A DNA stretch of 13,615 bases, taken from assembly GCA_964523415.1 (NCBI GenBank), contig CAZFZB010000075.1, forward strand, positions 1-13,615, read 5' to 3'. A program made the position numbers and the translations under genes. Positions 1-7,525 of the stretch are shown piece by piece (the first letter of the stretch is position 1; every line of letters starts with the position of its first letter). The notes under the pieces were generated by a model. The model saw only the letters and a list, made by a program, of their open reading frames with translations. It searched no databases and had not been told where the DNA came from. The DNA is from M0108 sp964523415. Lineage in GTDB: Bacteria > Pseudomonadota > Gammaproteobacteria > Chromatiales > Chromatiaceae.

Positions 1-352
1 CTAGGGCCTCCATAGCATAAAGATGGGTGGCGAAGGGCGCGGAATAGGTCTTCTCCTGGCGCTCCCGCAGGGGCGTCAGCCAAACATCGAGAAGGCTCAG
101 AACCTCCGAGGAGGCAGGACCCCCGCCAACTCCCGCCTTAGCCGCTAATCGGGGATGGAAATGGACGGTATCCAGCAGGCCGATGACGGCGTAACTACCC
201 AGCACCACCAGGGACACGACCCCTACTCGGGTCTGGACCACCCGGCGCCAGGGAACTCGCAGGTGCTCATGACGGACCGCATAAAGGCCATAGGCAAGCA
301 TCAGCCCCAGCAGAAGCCAGACAAAGATGTCGGTCAACAGCAGGACAGGCAT
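1..352 (-). CDS. OppC/YejE-type ABC transporter permease, N-terminal part
   Basis: This is an inner-membrane permease subunit of a peptide-type (Opp/Dpp) ABC importer, truncated by the left edge; 117 residues are visible. It starts at an ATG (350-352) with MPVLLLTDIFVWLL and has one hydrophobic segment at about residues 3-24. A basic stretch follows (VRHEHLRVPWRRVVQTR, 26-42), then a second segment at about 44-62. The segment 96-113 (RERQEKTYSAPFATHLYA) opens the periplasmic part that precedes the permease core in this OppC subfamily. No EAA loop is visible because the C-terminus is missing. It lies 65 bases downstream of the cyclase gene on the same strand and should be the second half of the pore formed with the permease at 1280-2260. 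The Shine-Dalgarno sequence is weak. The family call rests on N-terminal pattern and operon context. Confidence 0.75.
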   Translation of the reverse strand, partial: MPVLLLTDIFVWLLLGLMLAYGLYAVRHEHLRVPWRRVVQTRVGVVSLVVLGSYAVIGLLDTVHFHPRLAAKAGVGGGPASSEVLSLLDVWLTPLRERQEKTYSAPFATHLYAMEAL

Positions 353-417
353 GGCTGAAGCAACTGAATTCTGGGTGGATGTAAGAACACCACTAGTCCG
401 TCATCGAGCCTGGAGGT

Positions 418-1263
418 CTAGGGCAGGATGGCAAAGACCCTGGCGGGAAAGCCGGAGCCCTTCTCGGGTTTGGGGAAAGTGGCCACCACCAGGGCCCCCT
501 GCTCGGGTACCTGGTCCAGGTTCGCGAGCAATTCGATCTGATAGTGGTCCTGCCCTAACACATAGGTCTCCAGTGAATAGTCACCCACGGCCGTGGCCTT
601 GCCTGGATCCGTATCCGTGGTTTCGTGCCCGGAGGCCATAATCCGACGCTCTTCGTAGAGATACCTCAGGACTTCCAGACTCCAGCCGGGATGATGGGGG
701 ATGCCCTCGACATCCTTATTCTGCATGGCAGTCATATCCGGCCAGCGTGCACTCCAGTCCGTACGCAGGGCAACGAAGGCCCCCTCGGGTACCAGCCCGT
801 GGCGAGCCTCCCAACTCTTCAGATCCGCCAGGGTGACCTGATAGTCTGGGTTTTGTGCCACCTGCTCATGCACATCGATGACCACCAGGGGCAACAGCAT
901 CTCCTTAACCGGGATCTGATCCACCGTGCGTAATCCCCGCACAAAGTGCGCTGGTGGATCGACATGGGTACCCCATTGGCCTACATGGGAAAATAGCTGA
1001 GTGAAAAAACCGGAACCCAGACGACCCTCACCGGGCTCATATCCGAAGAGAAGCTCGCGCCTCTCATCCGGAAAACCCGGCCAATGTGGAATTCCTGGGG
1101 CGAAGGAGTGGGTCAAATCAACGAACTTCCTGGTTCTTATTACCTGCCAGGCGTCATTCAGGGTCAGGTCACTGGCGGCTGGCGCTGGGTGTACTGCCAG
1201 CAGAAAAACCCCCAAAATGGCACAACTGCAATTCTCGATAGCGCCATGGCCTTTCATCAGCAT
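418..1263 (-). CDS. Exported cyclase-family (PF04199) metal-dependent hydrolase
   Basis: This 281-residue protein belongs to the cyclase / kynurenine-formamidase-like hydrolase family, which uses a divalent metal to cleave amide or ester bonds. The hallmark metal-binding motif is at 93-106 (HVGQWGTHVDPPAH), with H93, H100, D102 and H106 as likely ligands. A second conserved patch is SGHETTDTD (211-219). Residues 1-31 look like a Sec signal peptide, with hydrophobic core AILGVFLLAV and an A-P-A cleavage site near residue 29, so the enzyme probably acts in the periplasm. It starts 16 bases after the stop of the OppB-type permease and is followed by the OppC-type permease, so it is embedded in a transporter operon. 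The substrate cannot be read from sequence; a peptide, amide or lactone-like compound related to the transported solute is a guess. An alternative start is the ATG at codon 3. Confidence 0.85.
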   Translation of the reverse strand: MLMKGHGAIENCSCAILGVFLLAVHPAPAASDLTLNDAWQVIRTRKFVDLTHSFAPGIPHWPGFPDERRELLFGYEPGEGRLGSGFFTQLFSHVGQWGTHVDPPAHFVRGLRTVDQIPVKEMLLPLVVIDVHEQVAQNPDYQVTLADLKSWEARHGLVPEGAFVALRTDWSARWPDMTAMQNKDVEGIPHHPGWSLEVLRYLYEERRIMASGHETTDTDPGKATAVGDYSLETYVLGQDHYQIELLANLDQVPEQGALVVATFPKPEKGSGFPARVFAILP

Positions 1264-1279
1264 CCCCAGTTCAGCCCAA

Positions 1280-2260
1280 TTAGACTAGCCGCACTCGCGG
1301 GTCCACCATCGTATAGGAGATGTCGGTCAGCATCAGCCCCAGGATGTAAAGCACGGATCCCAGAAATACCATTGCCCGTACAATGGCAAAGTCCTGATTG
1401 TTGATGGCGTCCAGGGTGTAACTGCCTAACCCAGGGATGCCAAAAAAGGCCTCCGTCAACAGGCTGCCCATAAAGAGCAGGGGTAGTACCACCACCACAC
1501 CCGTCAGGATGGGAATCAGGGCATTACGCAATATGTGTCGGAACAACACCAGCCGTTCACCAAGTCCTTTGGCGCGGGCGGTGCGCACATAGTCCTTTTG
1601 GGCCTCCTCCAGAAAAAGGGTACGGTAGAGCCGGGCCCCGGAGCCGATGCCGCCCAAGACCCCGATGAGTACCGGCAACACCAGAAACTTCCAGGCCTCC
1701 AGCCCCTTATCGTAACCGGAAATGGGGGCCAGGCGCAGCAACTTACCCAGCAAGTACTGGCCGCCGATGATGTAGAAAAGACCGGAGATGGAAAGCATGG
1801 CCACCAGCAGCACTACCCCGGCCAGATCGAAAACGCTGCCGCGGAAAAGAACCAGGAAGAGAGCCAGACTGATATTGACCAGCAGGCCTACCAACAACAC
1901 CGGGACCGCCACTGCCAGGCTCGGCCACATGCGCTGACCGATATCGTGAAGGATGTCCCGTCCCGCGTCAGAGTTACCAAAGTCGAAAACGAAAAGCCGT
2001 ACGGACTTGTCGAAGAAAATGGTCCTGGTCAGCCGCTCCAGTCCTTCCGCCTGGCGGTTAAACAGCAGGGGGCGGTCGTACCCCCGCTCTGCCTTCCAGG
2101 CCACAATCGCCTCGGGTGTCACCCTCTTGGCCCCCAACTGCATCCGCGCCATATCGTCGGGCGAATTCACCACGAAAAACAAAACGAAGGTGATCAGGTT
2201 CACCCCAATCAGAATCGGCAGGGTATAGAGAAGGCGGCGGAGGATGTAGGCCGTCATCAT
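1280..2260 (-). CDS. OppB/DppB-type peptide ABC transporter permease
   Basis: This 326-residue inner-membrane permease opens with the typical N-terminus of the OppB/DppB family (AYILRRLLYTLPILIGVNLI, residues 4-23, the first membrane segment). A long periplasmic loop (about 32-112) follows, then further membrane segments at about 113-137, 145-168, 192-208, 248-270 and 296-314. The cytoplasmic EAA loop that contacts the ATPase is at 219-250, with EEAQKDYVRTARAKGLG followed by a conserved FRHILRNALIP. The C-terminus DPRVRLV is also typical. It starts 7 bases after the stop of the substrate-binding protein gene, so the two are surely co-transcribed. No ATPase gene of this importer is visible; it may lie beyond the left edge, after the second permease. 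Confidence 0.93.
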   Translation of the reverse strand: MMTAYILRRLLYTLPILIGVNLITFVLFFVVNSPDDMARMQLGAKRVTPEAIVAWKAERGYDRPLLFNRQAEGLERLTRTIFFDKSVRLFVFDFGNSDAGRDILHDIGQRMWPSLAVAVPVLLVGLLVNISLALFLVLFRGSVFDLAGVVLLVAMLSISGLFYIIGGQYLLGKLLRLAPISGYDKGLEAWKFLVLPVLIGVLGGIGSGARLYRTLFLEEAQKDYVRTARAKGLGERLVLFRHILRNALIPILTGVVVVLPLLFMGSLLTEAFFGIPGLGSYTLDAINNQDFAIVRAMVFLGSVLYILGLMLTDISYTMVDPRVRLV

Positions 2261-2267
2261 GTCACCT

Positions 2268-4442
2268 TCACAAGGCCCGCTCCCGTTCCCGCCGCCGCCA
2301 GTTCAGGACGGCCGGCACGGCCCCCAACCCCAGCAAGCCGAGCCCCAGCCAGAGGGGCCAGAGCAGGGGCTGATTCCACGCCGCCCGTAGCCGCCGGCGC
2401 AGTTCGGGGTCCAGGCGACGATACTTGAGGGTGTTATTGGCCATGAGATTCGGCTTGAGATTGGTCAGCCAGGCATGATGCAGGCTGAAGCCCTTGGGGA
2501 AATAGCCCCAGACCCAGGGACCGTCGCGGCGAGCAATCTCGATCATTTCATCGATGACGGCTTGGCGCTCGGGACCATCGTCCAGGTTCTTCATGCGTTC
2601 GAATCGAGCATCGAAATCGGGATTGGCATAGTTGGAGGCGTTCTCACCCTCCCCCGTCATCTTGCTATTGGGGCCATACAGCAAGAAGAGGAAGTTCTCC
2701 GGGTCCGGATAATCGGCATTCCAGCCCCAGGTGTAGATTTGGCCCGTACCAAGGCGCATCTTCTCCTGGAAACGATTGTAGTCAGTGGCGCGCACGACCA
2801 ACTCGATACCCAGCTTGGAGAATTGCTTACGCAGCCAGTTCAGCCGTGCCTTGTCGTCTGAACCGCTCATTACGGCCTCGAAACTCAAATTCAGGGCCTG
2901 TCCAGTGGCGGGGTCCCGTCCCTCGGGATAACCAGCCTGGGCCAAGAGCTCTCGCGCCTCCGCGAGAGAACGCCGCACCGCCTGACCCTGTTGCCAGCGA
3001 TAGACATAGGGGTTGAGCCCCTCCTCGCCATCCCGAAAGCCAAAGATGCCCGGTGGGAGAGGCCCCTGGGCAGGCAGGCCGCGACCATTGGCGAAGATGG
3101 CAATGTACTCCTCGTAATCCACGGCGATGGCGATGGCCTGGCGCAGTAGGCGGGCAGACTCGGCCTCCCCGCCGACCACCGGATCGCGCATATTGAAGCC
3201 CATGTAGAATATCGAGGTCTCGACCGAGGTCAGCAGTCCTATCCCCTTGTCAACCATAGCTGCGGTCATTCCAGCTCCCCCCTGGGCATCGAATCGAATG
3301 GCCTGATCGAAGGCGTCCGAAGAAATGCCCGAGCTGTCGTACCAGCCTTGAAGGAATTTGTTCCAGTAGGGGATATTTTCCTTTTCCAGGGCATAGACGG
3401 CGCGGTCGATGAAAGGCAGGGGCTGACCAGCATCCTCCAACAGGCCCGCGGCGGTATCCTCGGGCATTCCCTCGCGAGGATAATATTCACCCCTGAAATT
3501 AGGATTTCGCGTCAACTCCATGCGTAGGTTAGGATTATTCTCACTGAGATAATAGGGCCCGGTACCAATCGGATACCAGTCCAGGGTCAGGTTGCGCACC
3601 TTCATCCCTGGCTGATCATAAAATCGCTCCGCCTCCCAGGGCATGGGGGCAAAGAATGGCATAGCCAGCCAGTAAGCGAACTGGGGATACTTGCCCTTGA
3701 TGCGAATGCGATAGTGGTAGCGATCGACCACCTCAGCACCGGTGAAGGGGATGGTGTCCAGATCCAGGTAGGGTCGATCACCATCCTCCCCCGGCGCGGG
3801 GGCCTGGGCCTCGACACGAGTCGTCAGTTCAGCAAAGTCCTGGATATGTTCCCCCAGAAGCCCCGCAATGGGCGAGTGCCTCCAAGGCACTGCCAGCCGC
3901 TTGATCTGATATACAAAATCCGCTGCCGTCAATTCCCGGGTGCCCGTTTCGGGGAAGTCCGCGAGGCGACTGATTTGCTTCAGGTCATCGAGCTGCAGGT
4001 GGTGATAGCGATAGCCCCCGGCAGCATCCCTGGCCAAGGCCGGGTGAGGCTGATAGTAAATTCCCGGGCGAATGCGGATCAGGTAATCGGACCAGGCGAT
4101 CGCCACCGCCGGGGCATCCTGGGGGAGCACCTGGCCTTGGGCGTCGAAATAAGTTGGCTCCGGCAGGCACTCCGCCGTCAGGGGTATGAGTTGGTAGGGC
4201 CGCAGTAAAAAATGATACTGAAGGGGAGGCTCGTAAATCTGGGCCAGAAAGGCATATTCATTGGAGTTATAGGAGCGGGCCGGGTCCAGGTGCTTAGGGC
4301 GCTCCTCGAAGGAGGAATAAAGGACATTGGCCCCCGCCTCGCGTGCCGGCCAGGGGTTGTTCCAGGCACCCTCCTTACAGCCGGCCTGCAGGATCAAGGC
4401 CAATGCCATACCCATAACCCCCACAAACCGGCCTTTTTGCAT
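2268..4442 (-). CDS. Family 5 substrate-binding lipoprotein of peptide-type ABC importer
   Basis: This 724-residue extracytoplasmic solute-binding protein (SBP_bac_5 family) is expected to capture oligopeptides or similar solutes for the two permeases that follow. I chose the ATG at 4442, which has GGAAG about 8 bases upstream; an in-frame GTG nine bases further upstream (4451) is possible. The N-terminus is a lipoprotein-like signal (ALALILQAGC, Cys22), although the residue at -3 is Gln rather than the usual Leu. The mature part begins with a block typical of this subfamily (SSFEERPKHLDPARSYNSNE) and later carries IGTGPYYLSENNPN and FLFLLYGPNSKMTGEGENASN. Unusually, the C-terminus has a hydrophobic segment (about 692-715) followed by RRRERERAL, a probable second membrane anchor. 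It is longer than OppA/DppA (about 540 residues). It is the first gene of the operon and divergent from fabI. Confidence 0.9.
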   Translation of the reverse strand: MQKGRFVGVMGMALALILQAGCKEGAWNNPWPAREAGANVLYSSFEERPKHLDPARSYNSNEYAFLAQIYEPPLQYHFLLRPYQLIPLTAECLPEPTYFDAQGQVLPQDAPAVAIAWSDYLIRIRPGIYYQPHPALARDAAGGYRYHHLQLDDLKQISRLADFPETGTRELTAADFVYQIKRLAVPWRHSPIAGLLGEHIQDFAELTTRVEAQAPAPGEDGDRPYLDLDTIPFTGAEVVDRYHYRIRIKGKYPQFAYWLAMPFFAPMPWEAERFYDQPGMKVRNLTLDWYPIGTGPYYLSENNPNLRMELTRNPNFRGEYYPREGMPEDTAAGLLEDAGQPLPFIDRAVYALEKENIPYWNKFLQGWYDSSGISSDAFDQAIRFDAQGGAGMTAAMVDKGIGLLTSVETSIFYMGFNMRDPVVGGEAESARLLRQAIAIAVDYEEYIAIFANGRGLPAQGPLPPGIFGFRDGEEGLNPYVYRWQQGQAVRRSLAEARELLAQAGYPEGRDPATGQALNLSFEAVMSGSDDKARLNWLRKQFSKLGIELVVRATDYNRFQEKMRLGTGQIYTWGWNADYPDPENFLFLLYGPNSKMTGEGENASNYANPDFDARFERMKNLDDGPERQAVIDEMIEIARRDGPWVWGYFPKGFSLHHAWLTNLKPNLMANNTLKYRRLDPELRRRLRAAWNQPLLWPLWLGLGLLGLGAVPAVLNWRRRERERAL

Positions 4443-4476
4443 CCCCCGCACTTCCGCCCGTCGCTCAGTTTCGGTA

Positions 4477-4503
4477 ATGTTAATGACTTAGCGGGGTTGT
4501 CAG
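4477..4503 (-). promoter_or_regulatory. Possible sigma70-type promoter for the importer operon
   Basis: Read on the minus strand, CTGACA (4503-4498) is followed after 15 bases by TAACAT (4482-4477), which resemble -35 and -10 boxes ahead of the substrate-binding protein gene. The spacer is short and an overlapping AACATT or ACATTA would give 16-17 bases. The 136-base divergent region up to fabI holds no better pair that I can see. This is a pattern match only. Confidence 0.3.
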
Positions 4504-4578
4504 CACCGCCCATGCCCGGCCGCCACGCCTTTGGGCCAGGCCCTGGATTTTTTCCCCACCACTTGAGGTTTGAACATC

Positions 4579-5355
4579 ATGGGGTTCCTGAAAGACAAAA
4601 AGATTTTGATCACGGGTGTCGCTAGCAACCGCTCCATCGCCTGGGGCATAGCCCAGGCTATGTATGATCAGGGCGCCACCCTCGCCTTTAGTTATCAGGG
4701 AGACAAACTGCAGGGCCGTGCCGAGGAAATGGCTGCAAAATGCGGGTCCCAGTTAGTACTGCCACTGGATGTCTCCAGTGATGCCCAGATTGCCGAATGC
4801 TTTAAGACCTTGGCGCTGCATTGGGACTACCTCGATGGCATCGTCCACTCCATTGGTTTTGCCCCCCGCGACCAACTGGAAGGGGACTATGTCGATGCCG
4901 TCACCCGCGAGGGTTTTGCCATCGCCCACGACATCAGTTCCTATAGCTTCGCCGCCCTGGCCAAGGCCGGACGCGACCTGATGGCAGGGCGCAATGGCGC
5001 CCTCCTCACCCTGAGCTATCTTGGCGCCGAAAGAGCGGTGCCCAACTATAACGTCATGGGCTTAGCCAAGGCGAGTCTGGAGGCCAATGTCCGCTACCTG
5101 GCTGCATCCCTGGGCCCTCAGGGCACCCGGGTCAACGCTATTTCCGCCGGCCCCATCCGTACCCTCGCCGCCTCGGGTATCTCCGACTTCCGTTCCATGC
5201 TCAAACAAGTCGAGGAAAAGACCCCCTTGCGACGCAATGTCACCATCGAAGAGGTGGGCAATGCCGCCGCCTTCCTCTGCTCCGATCTCGCCTCTGGCAT
5301 CACTGGCGAGATCGTCTATGTGGATACGGGCTATCACATTTTGGGACTCGGCTAA
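4579..5355 (+). CDS. fabI: Enoyl-[acyl-carrier-protein] reductase (NADH)
   Basis: FabI catalyses the last reduction of each fatty-acid elongation cycle, converting trans-2-enoyl-ACP to acyl-ACP with NADH in the cytoplasm. The protein is 258 residues, close to E. coli FabI (262), and follows it nearly throughout. It has the SDR nucleotide-binding start (GFLKDKKILITGVASNRSIA), HSIGFAP (90-96) and the catalytic Y147, Y157 and K164 in YNVMGLAK, then NAISAGPIRTLAASGI (186-201). Gly93, the position changed in many triclosan- or diazaborine-resistant mutants, is the wild-type residue. I chose the ATG at 4579 because GAGG (4565-4568) lies 10 bases upstream; an in-frame TTG at 4570 has no room for a ribosome-binding site. 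It is transcribed alone, divergent from the importer operon, and a transposase remnant lies just downstream. Confidence 0.97.
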   Translation: MGFLKDKKILITGVASNRSIAWGIAQAMYDQGATLAFSYQGDKLQGRAEEMAAKCGSQLVLPLDVSSDAQIAECFKTLALHWDYLDGIVHSIGFAPRDQLEGDYVDAVTREGFAIAHDISSYSFAALAKAGRDLMAGRNGALLTLSYLGAERAVPNYNVMGLAKASLEANVRYLAASLGPQGTRVNAISAGPIRTLAASGISDFRSMLKQVEEKTPLRRNVTIEEVGNAAAFLCSDLASGITGEIVYVDTGYHILGLG

Positions 5356-5412
5356 CTACCTCCTGGAGGGCGGGGAGGCCGCTTATCGGGGCACCCTGCC
5401 TGGCCTGATCGT

Positions 5413-5578
5413 ATGTTTCTGAAATTCTTCAAGAAGTAGGCAAGTTCTCTATAACCGGAATTACGAGAGCTTCGAAAATTTGAAACGCGCTTGTGAAACG
5501 TACTTTGCAAAGGCGCATCAATATGCGCCCCAGTTACGAACGCAGTTGACCGAGAATCTCCAAATTATCGGCCATTAG
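5413..5578 (+). pseudogene. Transposase C-terminal remnant (probable IS630-like), frameshifted
   Basis: Two reading frames joined at about 5437-5440 give a sequence like the end of an IS630-type DDE transposase. The first part ends LKFFKK and stops at the TAG at 5437. After the four bases TAGG, the next frame continues QVLYNRNYESFENLKRAC, then FAKAHQYAPQLRTQLTENLQ, and stops at TAG 5576-5578. In that family the end usually runs E-R-x-W-K-F-F-K-K, then Y-N-R-x-Y-E, then a stretch ending L-L-T-x-N-F. The match comes from memory of the family pattern, not from a search. Only about 55 codons remain, the rest is missing and the frame is broken, so it is dead. I could not identify terminal inverted repeats or target duplications. 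Confidence 0.6.
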
Positions 5579-5719
5579 CTGAACACCAGATTCACGTATA
5601 CGTGGGTTTAATTCCATCACCTTAGGCGCAACCCTTTTATTTAGTATTTGACATACCAGTTATTGTTATTACCGAACCTAAATATCAGGGGCCTTGCTAG
5701 CTATTCTCGGTCGAAATTA
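5579..5719. other. Intergenic AT-rich stretch with a 12-bp palindrome
   Basis: Together with 5356-5578, this makes a 364-base stretch without an intact gene between fabI and the methyltransferase. It contains a perfect palindrome CACGTATACGTG (5593-5604), which could be a protein-binding site or chance. A TTGACA at 5648-5653 on the plus strand has no matching -10 box at normal distance. I see no convincing terminator for either converging gene: the inverted repeat GGCGCAT-CAAT-ATGCGCC (5512-5529) lies inside the transposase remnant and has no T-run. Confidence 0.5.
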
Positions 5720-6649
5720 TCAAGGAATAATGGACAAACCGGACATCCGCGGACGATAGATGCCCCAAATCTCCAACGGCTTGAGTGTTCCGTACTTAAC
5801 CGCAAGTTCATCAGCCGCAATAAGAAAGTCCAAATAACGCTTCCGCTCCGGGTTACCCGGGTCGAAACACTCCGTAAGCTGTGGATTTGTGCAGATAAAC
5901 CGGATAAAAGCTCCGTGTTGATATTCAAATTCTGGTTCAAACCTCTCCGAAAGCAATCCTAATAGTTCAGCCTGGCGCAAACCCTCCATTCCGTCCGGAT
6001 CTTCATCGATATTAAGTCTCAGACCTCTGGTAATATGGTTCGGTACAAGGTCAAGAAGACTGTTCGCAAACTTTTCGTTGGCGTCCCAAATTAATTTTTT
6101 GTTTTTTCCTACGACCTCAACCAAGTGAAATATTCCCTCTGGCGCCAGCCCATTTGCTATCTCGTCAAATAGCAACTCGAAGTTCAGAGCGTGGTGTATT
6201 GCTGCGTGAGAAAATATGACATCGAAACCTCTGGGTTTAATCTTGACAAAATTTAAATCTTCCACACTGAAAGTCAAATTCAGCTGCTCAGCCTGAGCAG
6301 CTTTTTTCGCGGCATCGAACAGGTCCATATTGATGTCGGTACAGTGAATTTCGTATTCAATACTAAGATCACGTGCCAAAGCAAGTTCATGTCCGCAATA
6401 CCCGCTTCCCAAGCTCAACACTTTGATCGGGCGTGATAACCCTCTGAATCTCTTAGAGAGATATTCACCAAACCTTGAAACGCCGGCTTTATCCAGAACT
6501 TTTCCAACTCCCGACCAGTAGTAATTCCAGGCTCCGCTTGCGTGGGCACCGCCCTCACGGAGATCATTGGTCAGTTCGACACCTTTAAAATGGTTTTTTT
6601 CTTCCTTTATAAGACGCTTGTAATCGTACATCTTTGTAAAATCTTTCAT
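5720..6649 (-). CDS. Class I SAM-dependent methyltransferase, probably acquired
   Basis: This 309-residue protein has the Rossmann-fold methyltransferase signature. Motif I is VLSLGSGYCGHE (77-88), the acidic residue after strand 2 is D105 in CTDINMD, SVEDLNF (128-134) is the adenine-contacting region, and FDVIFSHAAIHH (142-153) is motif IV. The N-terminal 70 residues carry a basic helix-rich section and HASGAWNYYWSG. The substrate is not recognisable; related proteins often sit in polysaccharide or secondary-metabolite clusters, but nothing here shows that. AAGGTGG upstream of the ATG at 6649 is a usable ribosome-binding site. The gene is clearly more AT-rich than its neighbours, with many AAA, AAT and ATT codons, and it stands alone between a transposase remnant and modB, which suggests horizontal transfer. 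It converges on fabI. Confidence 0.8.
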   Translation of the reverse strand: MKDFTKMYDYKRLIKEEKNHFKGVELTNDLREGGAHASGAWNYYWSGVGKVLDKAGVSRFGEYLSKRFRGLSRPIKVLSLGSGYCGHELALARDLSIEYEIHCTDINMDLFDAAKKAAQAEQLNLTFSVEDLNFVKIKPRGFDVIFSHAAIHHALNFELLFDEIANGLAPEGIFHLVEVVGKNKKLIWDANEKFANSLLDLVPNHITRGLRLNIDEDPDGMEGLRQAELLGLLSERFEPEFEYQHGAFIRFICTNPQLTECFDPGNPERKRYLDFLIAADELAVKYGTLKPLEIWGIYRPRMSGLSIIP

Positions 6650-6835
6650 CTAGGCCCACCTTTTTCTCATAGAGTAGGTCCCCGGAAGCTACCTTCCGCA
6701 CAGGTCATCCTGCACTAGGTACCTATCCGGTTCTGTCTAACCATCCTGTGTAACCAGTCCACCGCCTTCTTCCCGTACTTGGTCTTGACCGCTAAGGGGT
6801 CGGCTGGTACCTGAATAGTATCCCTTGGAATTGAA

Positions 6836-7525
6836 TCATCTCCATACCCCTGGCTTACGCGAATAAAGACCAAGAAGTACCAAGAAGCTGAAGGCCAACA
6901 TCCCTAGGGCCAATACATGACCCTGGGTGTATTCCAAGGCCTCCACGTGGTCATAGATAGCCACTGAGACCACCCGCGTCTTTCCGGGAATACTGCCACC
7001 TATCATGAGCACAACCCCAAACTCCCCTAAGGTATGGGCAAAGCCCAGGATGCTGGCAGTGACGTAGCCGGGCCTGGCCAGAGGCAGGGCTATCGTCAGA
7101 AAGCTATCCCAGGGAGTCGCCCGCAGAGTGGCCGCCACCTCCAGAGGTCGCTCCCCAATAGCCTCGAAGGCATCTCGGAGGGGCTGCACCACAAAGGGAA
7201 GGGAATAGATCACGGAGCCGATCACCAGACCGGGGAAGGTGAAAGGCAAGAGGCCGAGTCCAAGCCATTGAGTAAAGCGGCCAATGACGCCATGAGGGCC
7301 CATGGCGATGAGAAGGTAAAAGCCAATGACGGTAGGTGGTAGCACCAGGGGCAAGGCTACCAAGGCGCCGACCACGCCCCGCCAGGCGGAACGGGTCCTC
7401 GCCAACCACCAGGCTATAGGGGTGCCCACCAGTAACAGGATCAGCGTAGTCAGGCTAGCCAGTTTGAAGGTCACCCAGACCGCGGACCAGTCGGCATTGG
7501 ACAGGGCCTGGCCGGCCTCAACCAT
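6836..7525 (-). CDS. modB: Molybdate ABC transporter permease ModB
   Basis: ModB forms the inner-membrane channel of the molybdate importer. The 229-residue product has the same length as E. coli ModB. It contains LPLVLPPTVIGFYLLIAMGP (58-77), the EAA-type cytoplasmic loop EVAATLRATPWDSFLTIALP (129-148) and FAHTLGEFGVVLMIGGSIPG (162-181), all family hallmarks. About five membrane segments are visible. I chose the ATG at 7525 because GGAGG (7540-7536) lies 10 bases upstream; a longer frame from 7603 lies inside modA and adds no family-like sequence. The start overlaps the modA stop by 8 bases (ATGGTTGA), indicating translational coupling. The expected ATPase gene modC does not follow; 186 bases downstream lies the methyltransferase. 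Confidence 0.93.
   Translation of the reverse strand: MVEAGQALSNADWSAVWVTFKLASLTTLILLLVGTPIAWWLARTRSAWRGVVGALVALPLVLPPTVIGFYLLIAMGPHGVIGRFTQWLGLGLLPFTFPGLVIGSVIYSLPFVVQPLRDAFEAIGERPLEVAATLRATPWDSFLTIALPLARPGYVTASILGFAHTLGEFGVVLMIGGSIPGKTRVVSVAIYDHVEALEYTQGHVLALGMLAFSFLVLLGLYSRKPGVWR

Noticed and set aside
1535..2428. A long plus-strand frame (297 codons) opposite the OppB-type permease.
   Set aside because: It is antisense to a clear permease, crosses the gene boundary, and its product is Gln/His/Pro-rich with no domain; a shadow of GC-rich codon use.
4533..4546. GGGCCAGGCCC / CCAGGCCCTGG followed by a T-run (4549-4554), like a terminator.
   Set aside because: The overlapping palindromes leave a loop of one base, and no plus-strand gene ends upstream; the place is the fabI leader.
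5512..5529. Perfect 7-bp hairpin GGCGCAT-CAAT-ATGCGCC as a fabI terminator.
   Set aside because: No T-run follows, it is over 150 bases from the fabI stop, and it lies in the transposase remnant.
5534..5660. Minus-strand open frame containing KVMELNPRIRESGVQLMADN opposite the transposase end.
   Set aside because: Short, overlaps the transposase remnant, no clear family and no good ribosome-binding site; kept out as likely chance.
6683..6698. Hairpin CGGAAG-CTAC-CTTCCG upstream of the methyltransferase.
   Set aside because: Short 6-bp stem with no T-run on either strand; not enough for a terminator or riboswitch claim.
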